A DNA stretch of 64,000 nucleotides from Lepiota brunneoincarnata. Lineage: Eukaryota > Basidiomycota > Agaricomycetes > Agaricales > Agaricaceae. Made by a program: the position numbers and the translations under genes. Position 1 is the first letter of the stretch. Every line of letters begins with the position of its first letter. Below are positions 32,538 through 43,216 of this stretch, one piece after another. The stretch is taken from NCBI GenBank assembly GCA_023014365.1, contig JAEBUN010000009.1:1-64000 (forward strand), read 5' to 3'. The notes under the pieces were generated by a model that did not search any database, had not been told where the DNA came from, and saw only the letters and a list, made by a program, of their open reading frames with translations.

Positions 32538-33923
32538 TTACTGTACATCTTCCTTCCATAATCTCTTGGCTAAATAGTCATCCCACATGATTCCCACAAT
32601 GTGATCTCGTTGACACAGTGCTTCTATTTTCTCTGCTTGTGTGACTGCACTTTGGGAAAGGATTCCAAAATCTATTTCCCTATCTGCCACCTGACCAGGG
32701 TTCAGATCAACATCATGATTTGTATCACCCATCAACATGAGTTTGGTGTCATAGGGGTCATGATCCATGATTAGATTGTGCACTGCAGCAAGAGCTGATG
32801 GCACCTTGACCTGCACATCAAGTGGGAACTGCAGAGCCCTTGTGAGAATACCCCACCACTTTTTGAGGACACCAAAGGCTTGTTCAACTATGTTGCATGC
32901 AGAAGCATGTCATAGATTAAAAAGCTCTTCCTTGCTTTCTGGCCTTTAGATCAAAGATCAGTGATTAATTAAAAATGATGGATAAAAATATCTACCAAGT
33001 GTTAGCACACCCCCATTCTGCAAGATGATATTGGACTCTCCAATATGGAACCAGCAATGAGTTGCAGACCCCAAATCCTGCATTGGCAAGGTAATACCTC
33101 TGATCAGGGATATACATGTTAACCATTCAAGCCTGGCTGTACATTGTTGCATCTGCTGTTGAGCCATCCCAGCCAGAAACAATATATAGGAACTTCATCA
33201 AGAAAGAGACACATGCTAGACAATTTTGGGAGACTCCTTCCTTTTGATTACAAGCTGCTGCACGATCAGCAGCTGATGGATAACAGTTGATATGAGTACC
33301 ATCCATAGCACCTATTGCACCTGAAAAATATCATGCAAACTTTGGCTCTGATTGAATCTTGTTGGGAGTGGGAGCATCAGCTCTTGGAAGCTGAACATAT
33401 TTGGAATAGAATGGGGGTGACAAAAATGCAATCAAAACTTGTTTAAAATACCTGAAGAAATAAGCAACCATTTCATGGAGGAAATATGAACTATATCTCA
33501 CTTTGAAACAGTCTCATTTGACCATTGAAACCTTTCTCCTACATGCTGGACAGAGAGTCCAGTCACAGACATATACAGGAAGATTGCAAGCTGCTCCTGG
33601 ACGCCAACATGTCTTCCATCCTGAAATATGCATGTAGTTCTGAGCTCATGCTTGAGAACAAGAAATACATGAAGCTGGACCCCCAGCTCACTCCAGATAC
33701 GATCTGGATGACCAGAGATTAATTCTTGGACCCATTCAGCTCCTGTCAGCCTAGATGTATGATAATCTTGCTTCCAGTAATGTGGAGATGCATAGAGAGC
33801 AGTGGCAAGGCTAGCAGCATGTACACCAAATGCAAGCAAAGCCAGAAGGACTTGCTGATGACGTGTGGTTGACATTTGGATCAAGGAGAGGATGGAACAA
33901 TTGTTGGATTGAATATGTTGCAA
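32538..33923 (-). pseudogene. PIF/Harbinger DDE transposase (DDE_4 type)
   Basis: The frame starts at 33,923 with an N-terminal domain (LTGAEWVQELISGHPDRIWS, HVFLVLKHELR) and helix-turn-helix-like GLSVQHVGERFQWSNETVS. Two likely introns follow. The catalytic core reads GAIGAMDGTHINCYPSAA (first Asp present), VSGWDGSTADATMY, then YYLANAGFGVCNSLLVPYW where the usual DAGF has become NAGF, so the second Asp is lost, and NIVEQAFGVLKKWWGILTRA (Glu present). CGA-to-TGA stops occur after SQA and in NL*HASA. The end is QRDHIVGIMWDDYLAKRLW. Both the D to N change and the stops fit CpG deamination. Confidence 0.85.
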
Positions 33924-34081
33924 AAATCCGTCAATTTAAATGAAAAAAAGCCCAAGATATTCTTGAAGAAGCCCAGGATGCATATGATATGTGTACCACA
34001 GGTTATTCTACCAAAATAGAGTGCATAGCAGTGGGTTTATTGCAGAAGAATTCAAGGATGATTTGCGGCTGGGGTACCTTG

Positions 34082-34150
34082 CCTTTTCAGGAGGGGTGGG
34101 ATGTTTCAAGTATGTATGTAGGGTGCATATTCTCGTTACTGAACAGACCC
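34082..34150 (-). repeat. Harbinger right TIR
   Basis: Reverse complement of the left TIR, ending cagaccc at 34,150 and followed by the TGA duplication and by LINE sequence that fits the left flank. Confidence 0.9.
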
Positions 34151-34172
34151 TGAGCAAAGTTGTGCACCTGAG

Positions 34173-34903
34173 TCTAAGCTGGTTATGTAAGCACACCCTT
34201 GAGGTATGATGAGAGAGGCATGAAGGAGCTTTCCATGGAGTTTTTGGGCTTTATCAAGAGTATGTGTTGACTTGGATTGCCAATGTTTCACTGTCTCCAA
34301 GTATTTGCACTGCTTGCTTGGGGTAATGGTTACTGTCTGCTTTGCTAGGTCCCACTTGAAGCCAATGAATGTCACTTTAATGCTGAATAAGGTGTCTTTG
34401 CTCATTTCCCATAGGATACCAAGCTGGTTTGAGATGTCCTCAATGTCAGAGAATGCATATGTGAACTTGGCATCATGTAGTTGACTTGGAGTGGTGTTGG
34501 AGAGGTCTTTTAGTGGGAAAGTTTTGTCTTCATTGAATTCCTCTACACATCCACAGGGGATTGGGTTTCCTCTGAACCACAGCCTACCCCCTTTGTGTAT
34601 TTGTCCTCCATTTGCTTTGGTCTTGGCTGCCCAGATCTGACATTGAATATTGTACCTAGCAAGGTGTGCTTGGGGGATTCTTATGAAGAGGTGATCATCC
34701 ACCCATTTTGAAATTGGTCTAATACCTAAGGCTCACATCACATTGGTACCTGCATCTGCAACCCTTCCAAAGATACCTGCTCTGGAGGCTAGGCCAAAGG
34801 CATCTCTTGTATCAATGGCAAATGTATCTTCTCCTCCAAGCCTGACTACCATCCCTGGCCATTGCAAGGGAGCTAATGAGATGGACCTGTAAGCTTCCTT
34901 GAC
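34173..34903 (-). pseudogene. Reverse-transcriptase/RNase H fragment of an unclassified element
   Basis: The minus strand encodes KEAYRSISLAPLQWPG, EDTFAIDTRDAFGLASRAG, a catalytic-type WVDDHLFIRIP, then NGGQIHKGGRLWFRGNPIP, a helical stretch WKHWQSKSTHTLDKAQKLHG-like and LLHASLIIPQG. An in-frame stop separates NVM from ALGIRP. The series of motifs matches RT domains with a VDD box seen in tyrosine-recombinase-type (DIRS/Ngaro-like) elements of mushrooms; that assignment is from memory and uncertain. The upstream codons lie beyond the TIR element, at 36,318 onward, and rejoin it in frame (QLE-VKEAYRSI). Confidence 0.55.
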
Positions 34904-34904
34904 T

Positions 34905-36317
34905 AGGGGTGCCAAAGTTTGGTTCAGAACTTCAGTTTGAACCTGAACCTCCTGAACTGAACCTGAAAGTTCAGTCCAGTTCAGGTTCAGGTCCAGCCCC
35001 TGGCCCACTGGTTCAGTTCATGGTTCAGGCTCGAAGATGAGGGGCCTGAATGTGTTTGAACCCATAAGTTAGAGCTTCTCAGTAAATATAAGAATTACAA
35101 CAATTTTCCTAGTAGAAATGGGAAGATTGATGTATATCTCGGGGACGACTGCAGGGATCAGCTAGCGGTCTTCGCCACTCAATAGCCCCTGCCGACACCT
35201 CTTAAACGCGCCACTTCATGCCCCAATTGACCCACCCCTTCCCTCGTCATTGCTATCAACATCCCTTATGTTCATTCCTCATTTTGTAATCTCACACTGC
35301 ACCATTCCTCTTACTACCACCCCTGTTAGATGTGTATCTTTAAGAGCTTTCCACCACCATGTTGCACATCCTGGGAAACACTCTCTCTGTGAGGTAAAAC
35401 ATGTTTTCCTTGCTAATCACCACCCCTGCGCAGATGTCTCTGTTCTGGGGCCATTTCTCAATGCCTTGGGACATACTAACTCACATCTGGAAGGTCTCTA
35501 CCATGCCTTTCCAATAAGCTCACTCACATCCAGTTGCGCTTGGCGGTTGTCCTGCAATCTGAGGATCTTTGTTGTCTCATCACTTTCTCCCCTTGCAGGG
35601 CTTCTGGGCCCACTGCCCTTGCTTCAACATGCTTGGGCTTATCTTTTTTATGTTGGTAGTAAAAACCAATTGTGAGTGTCATGGTACGCAGGGGGTCCAA
35701 GCATTGACCACTTGGACCCATGATCACCCACCTCCCTGTAGTTTGGCTCCTGAGCATTTTATTTCTCTCACCCACTATGTAAAAGGTAGCCAGCATGCCA
35801 GGATAGTTATCTACTCCTTCTATTGTTCTGGGTTTACCTTAAATACCAGAGCAATAATCCCCTGCAGTCTCAATTATCACAGAGTCACACATACAAGTTT
35901 CTGAGGCTGTGAGTAGTCTTTATCACTTTCCTCTCATGACTGTTACTTATGTTATCTGTAAACAATTACTTGTCTTCCAGGTATTGAATACATCAGTTCT
36001 TGCATATATGAGTTTCTGAGGCTAATGATTACTCATATTCTAATATTTTACTCTTATTCACCCTTCCTACCCTTCTTTGGTTATTTGTACCTATGTTTTT
36101 TTCTTTTTTTGGAGGGGGCAAATATATGTGTATGGAAAGATGGGTACAAAACTGGACTGCTAGATGAGGGAGCAGAAGCAAAGGAATAGGAGCTCAAGGA
36201 ATGGAACTTTGATTAGTTTATTGCCAATATAAATACTTTTTATGACATAGTACAAAAAAGTTCAAGTTTGAACCTGTTTGAACCCTGAACTGAACTGAAC
36301 TGAACTTTGGCACCCCT
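34905..36317. mobile_element. 1.4-kb TIR element with 3-bp duplication, non-autonomous
   Basis: Both ends begin AGGGGTGCCAAAGTT in inverted orientation (34,905 and 36,317) and are flanked by ACT (34,902-34,904; 36,318-36,320). Subterminal regions are packed with GTTCAG/CTGAAC units, probably transposase binding sites. Removing the element and one ACT restores the reading frame of the RT fragment around it. The interior (35,040-36,200) encodes no transposase; short frames of up to 141 codons are not recognised. Superfamily is open: a 3-bp duplication suits CMC or Harbinger-type elements better than hAT. Confidence 0.8.
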
Positions 36318-36339
36318 ACTTCAAGCTGCCTTTTAGAGA

Positions 36340-36700
36340 CAGAAAGACATGATAGGCTACAATCTTGCTGCTCTGCAGTACATGAAATGGAGAAATGAAG
36401 CTGAATGGACAGCTCAATTCTACAAAGAGGAAGACTGGGATGAAGAGAAGGTTTGCACTTGTATTGCAGAAGGCAAGAAATGAAAGAGGATCAACCTCAA
36501 AGCATAGTGATATTTACTATACAACTACATACAAATCTATGAATTGTTGACAGTGCTATTACCCAGGTTTTCAAATTAGTTCCTGGTGTACAGTCTGTTG
36601 CTCCTTCAAGCATGCTATGCAATTAGGTATGTTGTGGTCCCCAGAGGCATGAATGCCTGGATGGTGATGGTCAGCATTCAACTTACCTCCAGAAATTAGG
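36340..36700 (+). other. Pre-insertion locus sequence with a short unrecognised peptide
   Basis: An ATG at about 36,350 opens a 44-residue peptide including ALQYMKWRNEAEWTAQFYKE and ending GKK at a TGA near 36,481. The composition (acidic, aromatic) looks like real protein, perhaps an exon of a lost gene, but I do not recognise it. On the other strand a perfect donor-like ctggag/GTAAGT (near 36,690) spans the Gypsy-A2 insertion point. Confidence 0.3.
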
Positions 36701-37053
36701 TGTTACATGGGTTAGGCATCTGCAAGGCTCAATGCAATCAAGAGTTAGTGAGACCATTGAGTAGTGTGAGCAAGTCTAAGGCAACACCAAAGAGCAGGAA
36801 CAAATATGATGTATAATAAGACAAAGCTAAGGGACATCCTTGCTAGCTAGGTCTAGTTATACTACTGAGGATACTGGCATGTGATAAACAAAAGAATCAC
36901 ATGCAAATGGACAGGAATCACAAGCTAAAGGAAAGCTAACTATAGATGAGTGGTGGTACATGATAACTAAATAGAGACAGGTGGTAACAGTGAGTGGTAG
37001 CATGTGATAAGTAAGAATAGACAGGTGGGCAGTCTAAAGGAAAAATGGTAACA
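36701..37053 (-). repeat. Gypsy-A2 3' LTR
   Basis: 353 bp, TGTTACAT to GGTAACA. Related to the Gypsy-A1 LTR (same blocks such as gcaggaacaaata and taataagacaaagcta) with CG replaced by TG or CA at most places. Confidence 0.9.
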
Positions 37054-37230
37054 TTACCCCCTTCTAACATTCAAACCCTGTTTCAAATCCAAGAAGCATC
37101 AAGGTACAGAGGTTGGGTATGGATCTGTTCTAGTAGTTGATGTAGCCATCATAGGCATAGTTGTAATCTTTGTATTGACCATTGCCAATAATATTGTATG
37201 TTCATCCAAAGGTTTGGGGATAATGTTGTG

Positions 37231-38218
37231 CTATTCTTTCAAGTGCAGTGTTGTGGTGCTTTTGGTGGTAGACAGGGCATTCTCACATATAATGGCCAGG
37301 TGTGGAGCAGTTGCAGTGGTGGCAGGTGTATTGGGGGCAGAGTTTTGCCCAATGGCCAAGTTGATGGCATTTGAAGCAGTGATTTCTTCCAACATCATAC
37401 AAGCAGGTTGTTGTGGTTTGGGGTGTGACAGTGGGGGTAGGCACAATGTCTAGGAGGTCTTGGGGGTAAGGGGTGGGCTTCCAACTGTTGATGGGCTTCC
37501 ATTTGTCTGGTGAAAGTATCCACTGTTTGTTGTCAAGTTCAGGGTAGTGGCGCTGATGTAGGGGGTATGACAATAGGCAGGGTAAGAAGGCTTGGAGGTT
37601 GTTCAGGTTGAACTCATTCGGTGGGTGGAGTGAACTCTTTGGGGTTGTCTATCAGGCTGGGGTGGCTGTACTTGGATCAGGGATTGCAGGCACAATCTGT
37701 ATACTGGTTGTGGAACTGCAATGTTTGGTGAAGATTCAGTGGAAGGTGGGGTCAGACCACAGGTGGTCAAACATATTCTGGTTGGCAGTTTTTACTCTTT
37801 TGATGCTTTGCTCAAGGCCATGTACATGTAGGCAGAGGAGATTTTTGCAGAGCTGGAAGAAGCCATCATGTACTTCTTGTGATACTGCTGGCATTGGTGT
37901 GATAAGAAGTGAAAAGACAAGGGTAGAGGCACTGTCAACTTTGTTAATATAGTCACTAATGGAAGCAACAAGCAGGGGAGCAGGAACAGTGGTTGGTTCT
38001 TCAGTGACAGGTGGAACAGGACTGGGGAGAGTGGTCTGTTGTGGTACATAGAGTGGTGTGTTTTCAGTGGTATTAAGTGTGCTTTCAATGAGGAACTGGT
38101 AGAGGATGTGGTTGGGGTTGGGTTGGACAGATGAGGGCCTGGTAATCCCATCTGATGAGGGAGTTGGGGTAGAAATAAGGGCAGATTTGGAAGGGAGTGA
38201 GTGGATGGAGGAAGGCAT
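37231..38218 (-). pseudogene. Gypsy-A2 extra 3' ORF with tandem zinc knuckles
   Basis: ATG 38,218 (MPSSIHSLPSKSALIS) aligns with the A1 ORF start. The helical block ISDYINKVDSASTLVFSLL is identical to A1. After a frame change near 37,736 the knuckles CFKCHQLGHWAKLC and CHHCNCSTPGHYM follow at about 37,290-37,370. Conservation of this reading frame in both copies despite heavy CpG decay argues that it was a functional gene of the element. Confidence 0.7.
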
Positions 38219-38289
38219 TTTGCTGTTAAATGGGGTGGTACAGTTTATTTTTGATAGGAATGTCAATGGGAACAGTATGGTTTGTTCAA

Positions 38290-41200
38290 GGCTTTAAGAG
38301 AAGAGCAAATGACAGGTGTGTTCTCATCATTTCAGTTGAGGTTATGCAGCTGCTTATACTCCAATAAGAGTTCTACAGCATCTCCTTCTTTGGTTATTTC
38401 TGGCATGGTGGTTCTATCTAATGTTTTGGGTCTAGTTCCATCAGGGAATAATTTGAAATGGGACTTGGGTTCCCAAGTATTTTTGGATTTGGGCCAATCA
38501 AGCCATTTGACTAGGTATTCAAGGTGGTTTTGTTGTTTTCAGTGATTCAAAATCACTTCAACTTCATATAGTTCTTCACCTTTGACTACTTGCAGTGGAG
38601 GCCAGATGTAGTTGGGTCCATATGCTTTGGTTTCTGTATACAGCATGAGGAGTTGGGCATAAAATATGGGGTGGATCTTCCAATGTTTGGGAAGTTCAAG
38701 TCAGTATGAAACAGGGGATAGGATGTTGAGGATACAGAATGGTCCAAGATGTTTGGGAGCCATTTTATGCATGATGTATGGGGTTTTTAAATTGTGGGCA
38801 TTGAGCTGAACCATTTGATTTTTGTGGAACAGGGTAAACTTAGATTGATGTTGGTTTTCCATGTGTTTCATGGTGGTTTCATGTGTGGCTTTAGTGTTTC
38901 AGCAGTACAAGTCAATGAGTTCCATGTGGATGTTAATGGTGGGTGATTTGGTTTCGAGGAGGATGGTGGGAAGTGCTTTTGGTTGTATTCCCATAATAAT
39001 TTCAAATGGTGTTTGTTTTCAGAGGGCATGTGGTCAGCTGTTATACACAAATTTGAGGAGCAAGAGGGCTTGTGACCAATTTTTGGGATGGTGCAAGCAG
39101 AATATCAATAAATACACTTGGGTTTCCTGATGGGAGCATTCAGGTTGCTCTGTTGGCTTCTGGATGATAGGCCATGGTCATTGTGGGGGTTATTTTGAGT
39201 TGCTCTAGTAGTTTTTGGAACACATGCACAGTAAAGTGTGGGTTTCAGTTGGATATGATACATTCAGGTAGGCTGTAATGCAGGTAAACCTTGTTCAGAA
39301 TAATGTTGGCAATGTCATCAGCAGTTGTGGTTTTGTTGGTAGTGGTGAGAATTACCCCCTTTGAGAGACCATGGTCCACTATGGACAGAATAGAGTCATA
39401 GCCAGCAGAGGGAGGGAGGTCAGTGATCAGATCCATCAAGATCTGTGCAAATGGGCAGTTCGATTCCAGTGCCAGGAATAGGGGTAAAGGCAGGCTTGGT
39501 GGGGTGACAGTTAATCTTAAACTGTTGACAGTTGGCACATCCTTTGACATAATCACATGTGAAGCTGGCCATACTGGGCCAGTAGAAATCACACTCCAAT
39601 GCATGAAGGGTCATATCAATACCAGGGTAGCCTGTGGTGGGAGAATCATGGTATCTCTATACAATGTGGCAGCAAAGTTTGAGATCTTCCAGTGGGATGG
39701 TTTTACCATTGTAGGTTACAATTAAGCCTTTTGGGGTATGAGTCACAGAATAACAAGAGTTGGTGGGAATGTACAGAGGAGTTAGGAGTGGGGTGATCTG
39801 TTCAGTGGTATGCAGGTCATACTTGTCATGATGGAGTATGTTGTTGCAGGTTTCCTGGTTGATTGTGTTGATAAACATGGACTCAGGTAACATCATAAGC
39901 AGATTTCGTTATCTTCATCCTCATCAGGGATATGGTCAGGATGGCAGGACAATGCATTGGCAGTGGGTATTTTTGTACTGGGTACATGCTCAATATGGAG
40001 GTCAAAACAGGAAAGGAACTGGTGCCAGTGGGCCTGGCATTGGTTGATATCCTGTGGTTTCTTCCAATATGTATGTGAGATTCTGGTGGTCAGTACAAAC
40101 TTTGATGGGGAAGGGTCCTCCTTCTAAATAATAGGCACCATTTGCCAAGGGCATGAATAATCGCTAACAGTTTGTGGTTGTGAATATCATAATTTTGTTT
40201 GGTGGGTGTAAGGGTTTTTGAGAGGAAAGCTACAGGGTCTCATTGATTATTGATATCATTCTGGTAAAGTATGGCTCCTGTGGTGTATTTTGAAGCATCA
40301 CATTTGATTTCAAACAGTTTTGATTGATTGGGCATAGTAAGTATGGGTTGTTTGGAAAATTGAAGTTTTAATGCATCAAACAAGTTCTGGCATTTGTTAG
40401 TCCATTTGAACAATTGTTTGGTTGACATGAGGGCATTAAGAGGTCAGGCAATAGCAGAATATCCATGGATGAATTTGTGATAGAAATTGCAAAATCTGAT
40501 AAATTTGTGGATATTGCAGGTGGATTTCAGAATGGGCCATTGTGTGATACTGGCAAGTTTGACAGGGTCCATTTTGATTTTGCCAGACATGATAATCATA
40601 CCAAGGTATTCCATATGGTTGCAGTAGAATTCACATTTCTTGGTTTTCAGATAAATGTCATTCAGGGCCAAACACTCAAGAACTTCTTCCATGATACAGT
40701 TGTGTTCTTCTTGAGTGCAAGTGAAGATGAGTATATCATCCATATATACAACAATTCCTCCTTTGCAGATCAGGGATGCTAAGATGTCATCCATGAACAC
40801 TTGGAATGTGGCAGGGGAATTGCACATCCCAAAGAACATAATGGTTGGTTCAAATAGTCCAAGTGGGATATTGAATGCACTTTTCCATTCATCTCCTTTC
40901 TTGATGCAAATGTTGTTGTATCTGGCACAGATATCAAGTTTGGAAAATATACAGGCTCCTTTGAGCTTATTCATGATTTCAGTTACCAATGGGATTCAAT
41001 ATGCATTTTTGACCATATGGTTATTGACATAGCAGTAGTCCTGGCATGGGCAGAGTGATCTGTCTTTCTTATCAACAAAGAAGAATAGGGAAGCCATTGG
41101 GGATTTTGACAGGTAAATGTAACCTTTATGGAGGTTTTCAGATATAAACTCCTTGAGGAAGTTGTCCTGGTTTGGTGAAAGTTTATAAGATTTCATTGTG

Positions 41201-42527
41201 ATGGGTTTGAACTTGGGCTTTAACTTGATAGCATGGTTGTAAGATTGTCAGGGAGGGAATTGTTCAGCAGCTTTCTTATTGAAATGACTCAACCATCAGT
41301 GGATGCAGCATGGAACTTTTACAGCAGGGTTGTTGACCTTTTTGTCTCTGTGTTTAATTGCAAGTTCTGTAGCCTGGCTAGTTCAGTTGATCTTGAGCTC
41401 AACATGAGCAAGTTTAGTGGGTGTACTAATGATTTGATGCATTTCAGACTCTAGAGAGAACTCTTCATAGTCCTCATCCAGGAGTGGTTCATGTATTGGT
41501 TTGTGTGGGGTATAGGAAAACTTTCCTTTGGTGTCGAATGTGGTAGAGCAGTCTAGCATGAGGGTGGCAATATCAATTAATCAGTTGTTGTATGCTAAGT
41601 ACTTGGGGTGGTGGTTGCACTTCTTCTCTTTTCTCCATTGGAACATACAACATTTCCAATCAATCTTTGGGTTAACTTCATTAAGCCACAGGAAACCAAG
41701 GACCATTGATTTCAATCTGGTAGCAGCAACTCAGGTGGTGATGGGAGTGAGGCATCCATCAATTACAGTGCAAAAGGTAGAGTAGTGGGTGATCATTCCA
41801 TTGCAGTTGTTCAATCCATTGAAATTACACATATTAATTTGTTAGGGAAGTGGTTGCTTCCATAGTTGGTGTTCAGTGATGAAAGTCTTTAGATATGAAA
41901 TTTCCTTAGGCTCCAGAATCAAGCAAGGCAATAATTGGGACATTGTTAGGGCGACCTGGGGGGGGCCTCGAACAGCTTAGGAGGAGCTGAGGGGACACTG
42001 CAGGGGTATCCTAAGTCTTATTAATCTGTGAGTTAAGTACAGGGCACATACCTGCAGGGGTATCCTAAGAGAATAGGATAGAGAAACCCCTGCAGGCAAA
42101 ACTATGTATATATATGACTTATATAATCAATATAAGTTGAACCAAACTTGGCTGTGGTGTCCAGGTGGTACACAAAGGGCAATCATGGTTGAAACCAATG
42201 TGAGGAGTGAGGGTGGCTGTCTAGGATCTACAGGAATAAAGGAGGGCAGAAGGAGGTTGAGGAAAGTGTGGAGAGTGAAGGAAAAGGTTCATCTAGTCAA
42301 TGAGGGGACATCCAGGGATGTTTGGACTGTGCATGGGGCTTAGGCATTTAAAAGGGGGAATATACAGTGTGTTGGGAGTGTTGCTGGGGTGTTTGGGGTG
42401 TCCCCTTACAGATGTCTTTTCCTTCTCTTAAACTCTGCACTTTGAGGGGCAAATATATAGATTTATGTATTGTTTGAGGTAGATGCAAGAGTTACAACAT
42501 TACAAGAGAGAGGAAAGCTGGGAGAGG
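38290..42527 (-). pseudogene. Gypsy-A2 Pol
   Basis: Order from the right: protease (ALLDSGA retained, followed by a TAA where CAA is expected; frame split by the solo LTR), RT with KLDICARYNNICIKKG, FGMCNSPATFQVFMDDIL and IVVYMDDILIF, RNase H (FEIKCDASKYTTGAILY), integrase H2C2 (HALECDFYWPSM...CANCQQFKIN) and the DDE core missing from A1 (LMDLITDLPPSAGYDSILSI, DDIANIILNKVYLHYSLP; about 38,790-39,400), GPY-type C-terminus and chromodomain (EYLVKWLDWPKSKNTWEPK). CGA-to-TGA stops are frequent, one in the chromodomain (ILNH*K). Confidence 0.85.
41944..42410. mobile_element. Solo LTR inside the Gypsy-A2 protease region
   Basis: 467 bp, starting TGTTAGGG and ending CCCCTTACA. The flanks are gacat (41,939-41,943) and gatgt (42,411-42,415). 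Both derive from gacgt by one CpG transition each on opposite strands. The uninterrupted sequence can be seen in Gypsy-A1 at about 20,530-20,540. Two direct copies of cctgcaggggtatcctaag lie near its start. Confidence 0.85.
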
Positions 42528-42532
42528 GCTAG

Positions 42533-42950
42533 TGTTACCCAGGGTTAGGGGTTCACTCTTGAGTAGCATGGAGTTCAACACAGGATGTCTATACAGACTT
42601 GGTCCTGTCCTACTAAGCATGACTTGGAGACGACGGAGCACTATAAGTCCAGCCGGTTATGGCAAAGAGGTATAGGAGGCAAGAACTTTATAACACTAAG
42701 ATAAGGATACAAGGGTATGGTACAGTATCCTTATATACTACTATGTGTGGCTGTGCTCCTACTTATATATATCTGGACCCAGGTAAGTGAGTCATATCCT
42801 TATCTATCTAAGTATAGATTGTTCTGATGGTACTTCTGATGGTTTCAGGATGACAGGTCTTCTATCTATTTATATACTTTGGGTGCTTCTGATAAGAGTT
42901 CCTTCCAGTGAGGCTTCTGATAAGGGGGTTTAAGGGGACTTCTGATAACA
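42533..42950 (-). repeat. Gypsy-B 3' LTR
   Basis: 418 bp. Preceded on the element strand by a short purine-rich AACTGGGGTAA that could serve as polypurine tract. Confidence 0.9.
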
Positions 42951-43216
42951 TTACCCCAGTTTCTAAGGTTATATTCCACTATAACTGTTTACGTCTTTTC
43001 CTTCTGTTGTGTTTGGGTGGAGTTTAGAAATCTCCTACTGGTTCTCCACATATATTTGACATTGCAATGTTGTCATATCCATCATCAAAGTCATCTTCTT
43101 CAGGGTATTCAAGTCCTGAGTATTGGTAATGGAGCAATGGAGTGTTTTGGGGTCAAGCTGCCATAGGTCTATTGTAAGGTGTATGTCTTGTTCCTTTTGA
43201 GGAACATTCAGTTCAT

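Larger units (their letters stand above)
31229..34150. mobile_element. PIF/Harbinger DNA transposon with TIRs and TGA duplication
   Basis: 2,922 bp. The terminal inverted repeats run ~69 bp (31,229-31,297 and 34,150-34,082) and begin GGGTCTGTTCAGTAAC; about 64 of 69 positions agree. Both sides carry TGA (31,226-31,228; 34,151-34,153), the 3-bp TNA duplication of this superfamily. The empty site is visible in the sister LINE at about 15,705-15,740. Inside are a Myb/SANT-like gene (plus) and a DDE transposase (minus) in convergent order, the standard two-gene plan. Both genes are broken, so the copy is non-autonomous. Confidence 0.93.
30379..34172 (-). mobile_element. L-beta LINE 3' end, split by Harbinger
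   Basis: Two pieces on the minus strand, 34,172-34,154 and 31,228-30,379, form one 5'-truncated L-beta copy of about 870 bp ending in ATAAATTGGAGATTTTC plus poly(A) (plus-strand T/A-rich run at 30,379-30,395). Coding remnants: GVGAHPQASLDYLHKEEVHS, DSWINMFQDPDHH, FLQLARDDDCPLQPTY. The order matches 15,690-15,900 and 22,939-23,165 of the other L-beta copy. It is inserted into the RT region of LINE copy 2 on the left and abuts a different RT fragment on the right. Confidence 0.8.

Noticed and set aside
34904..36318. hAT transposon
   Set aside because: TIR style would allow it, but no 8-bp duplication exists; the flanks give a clear 3-bp ACT and the frame is restored with 3 bp.
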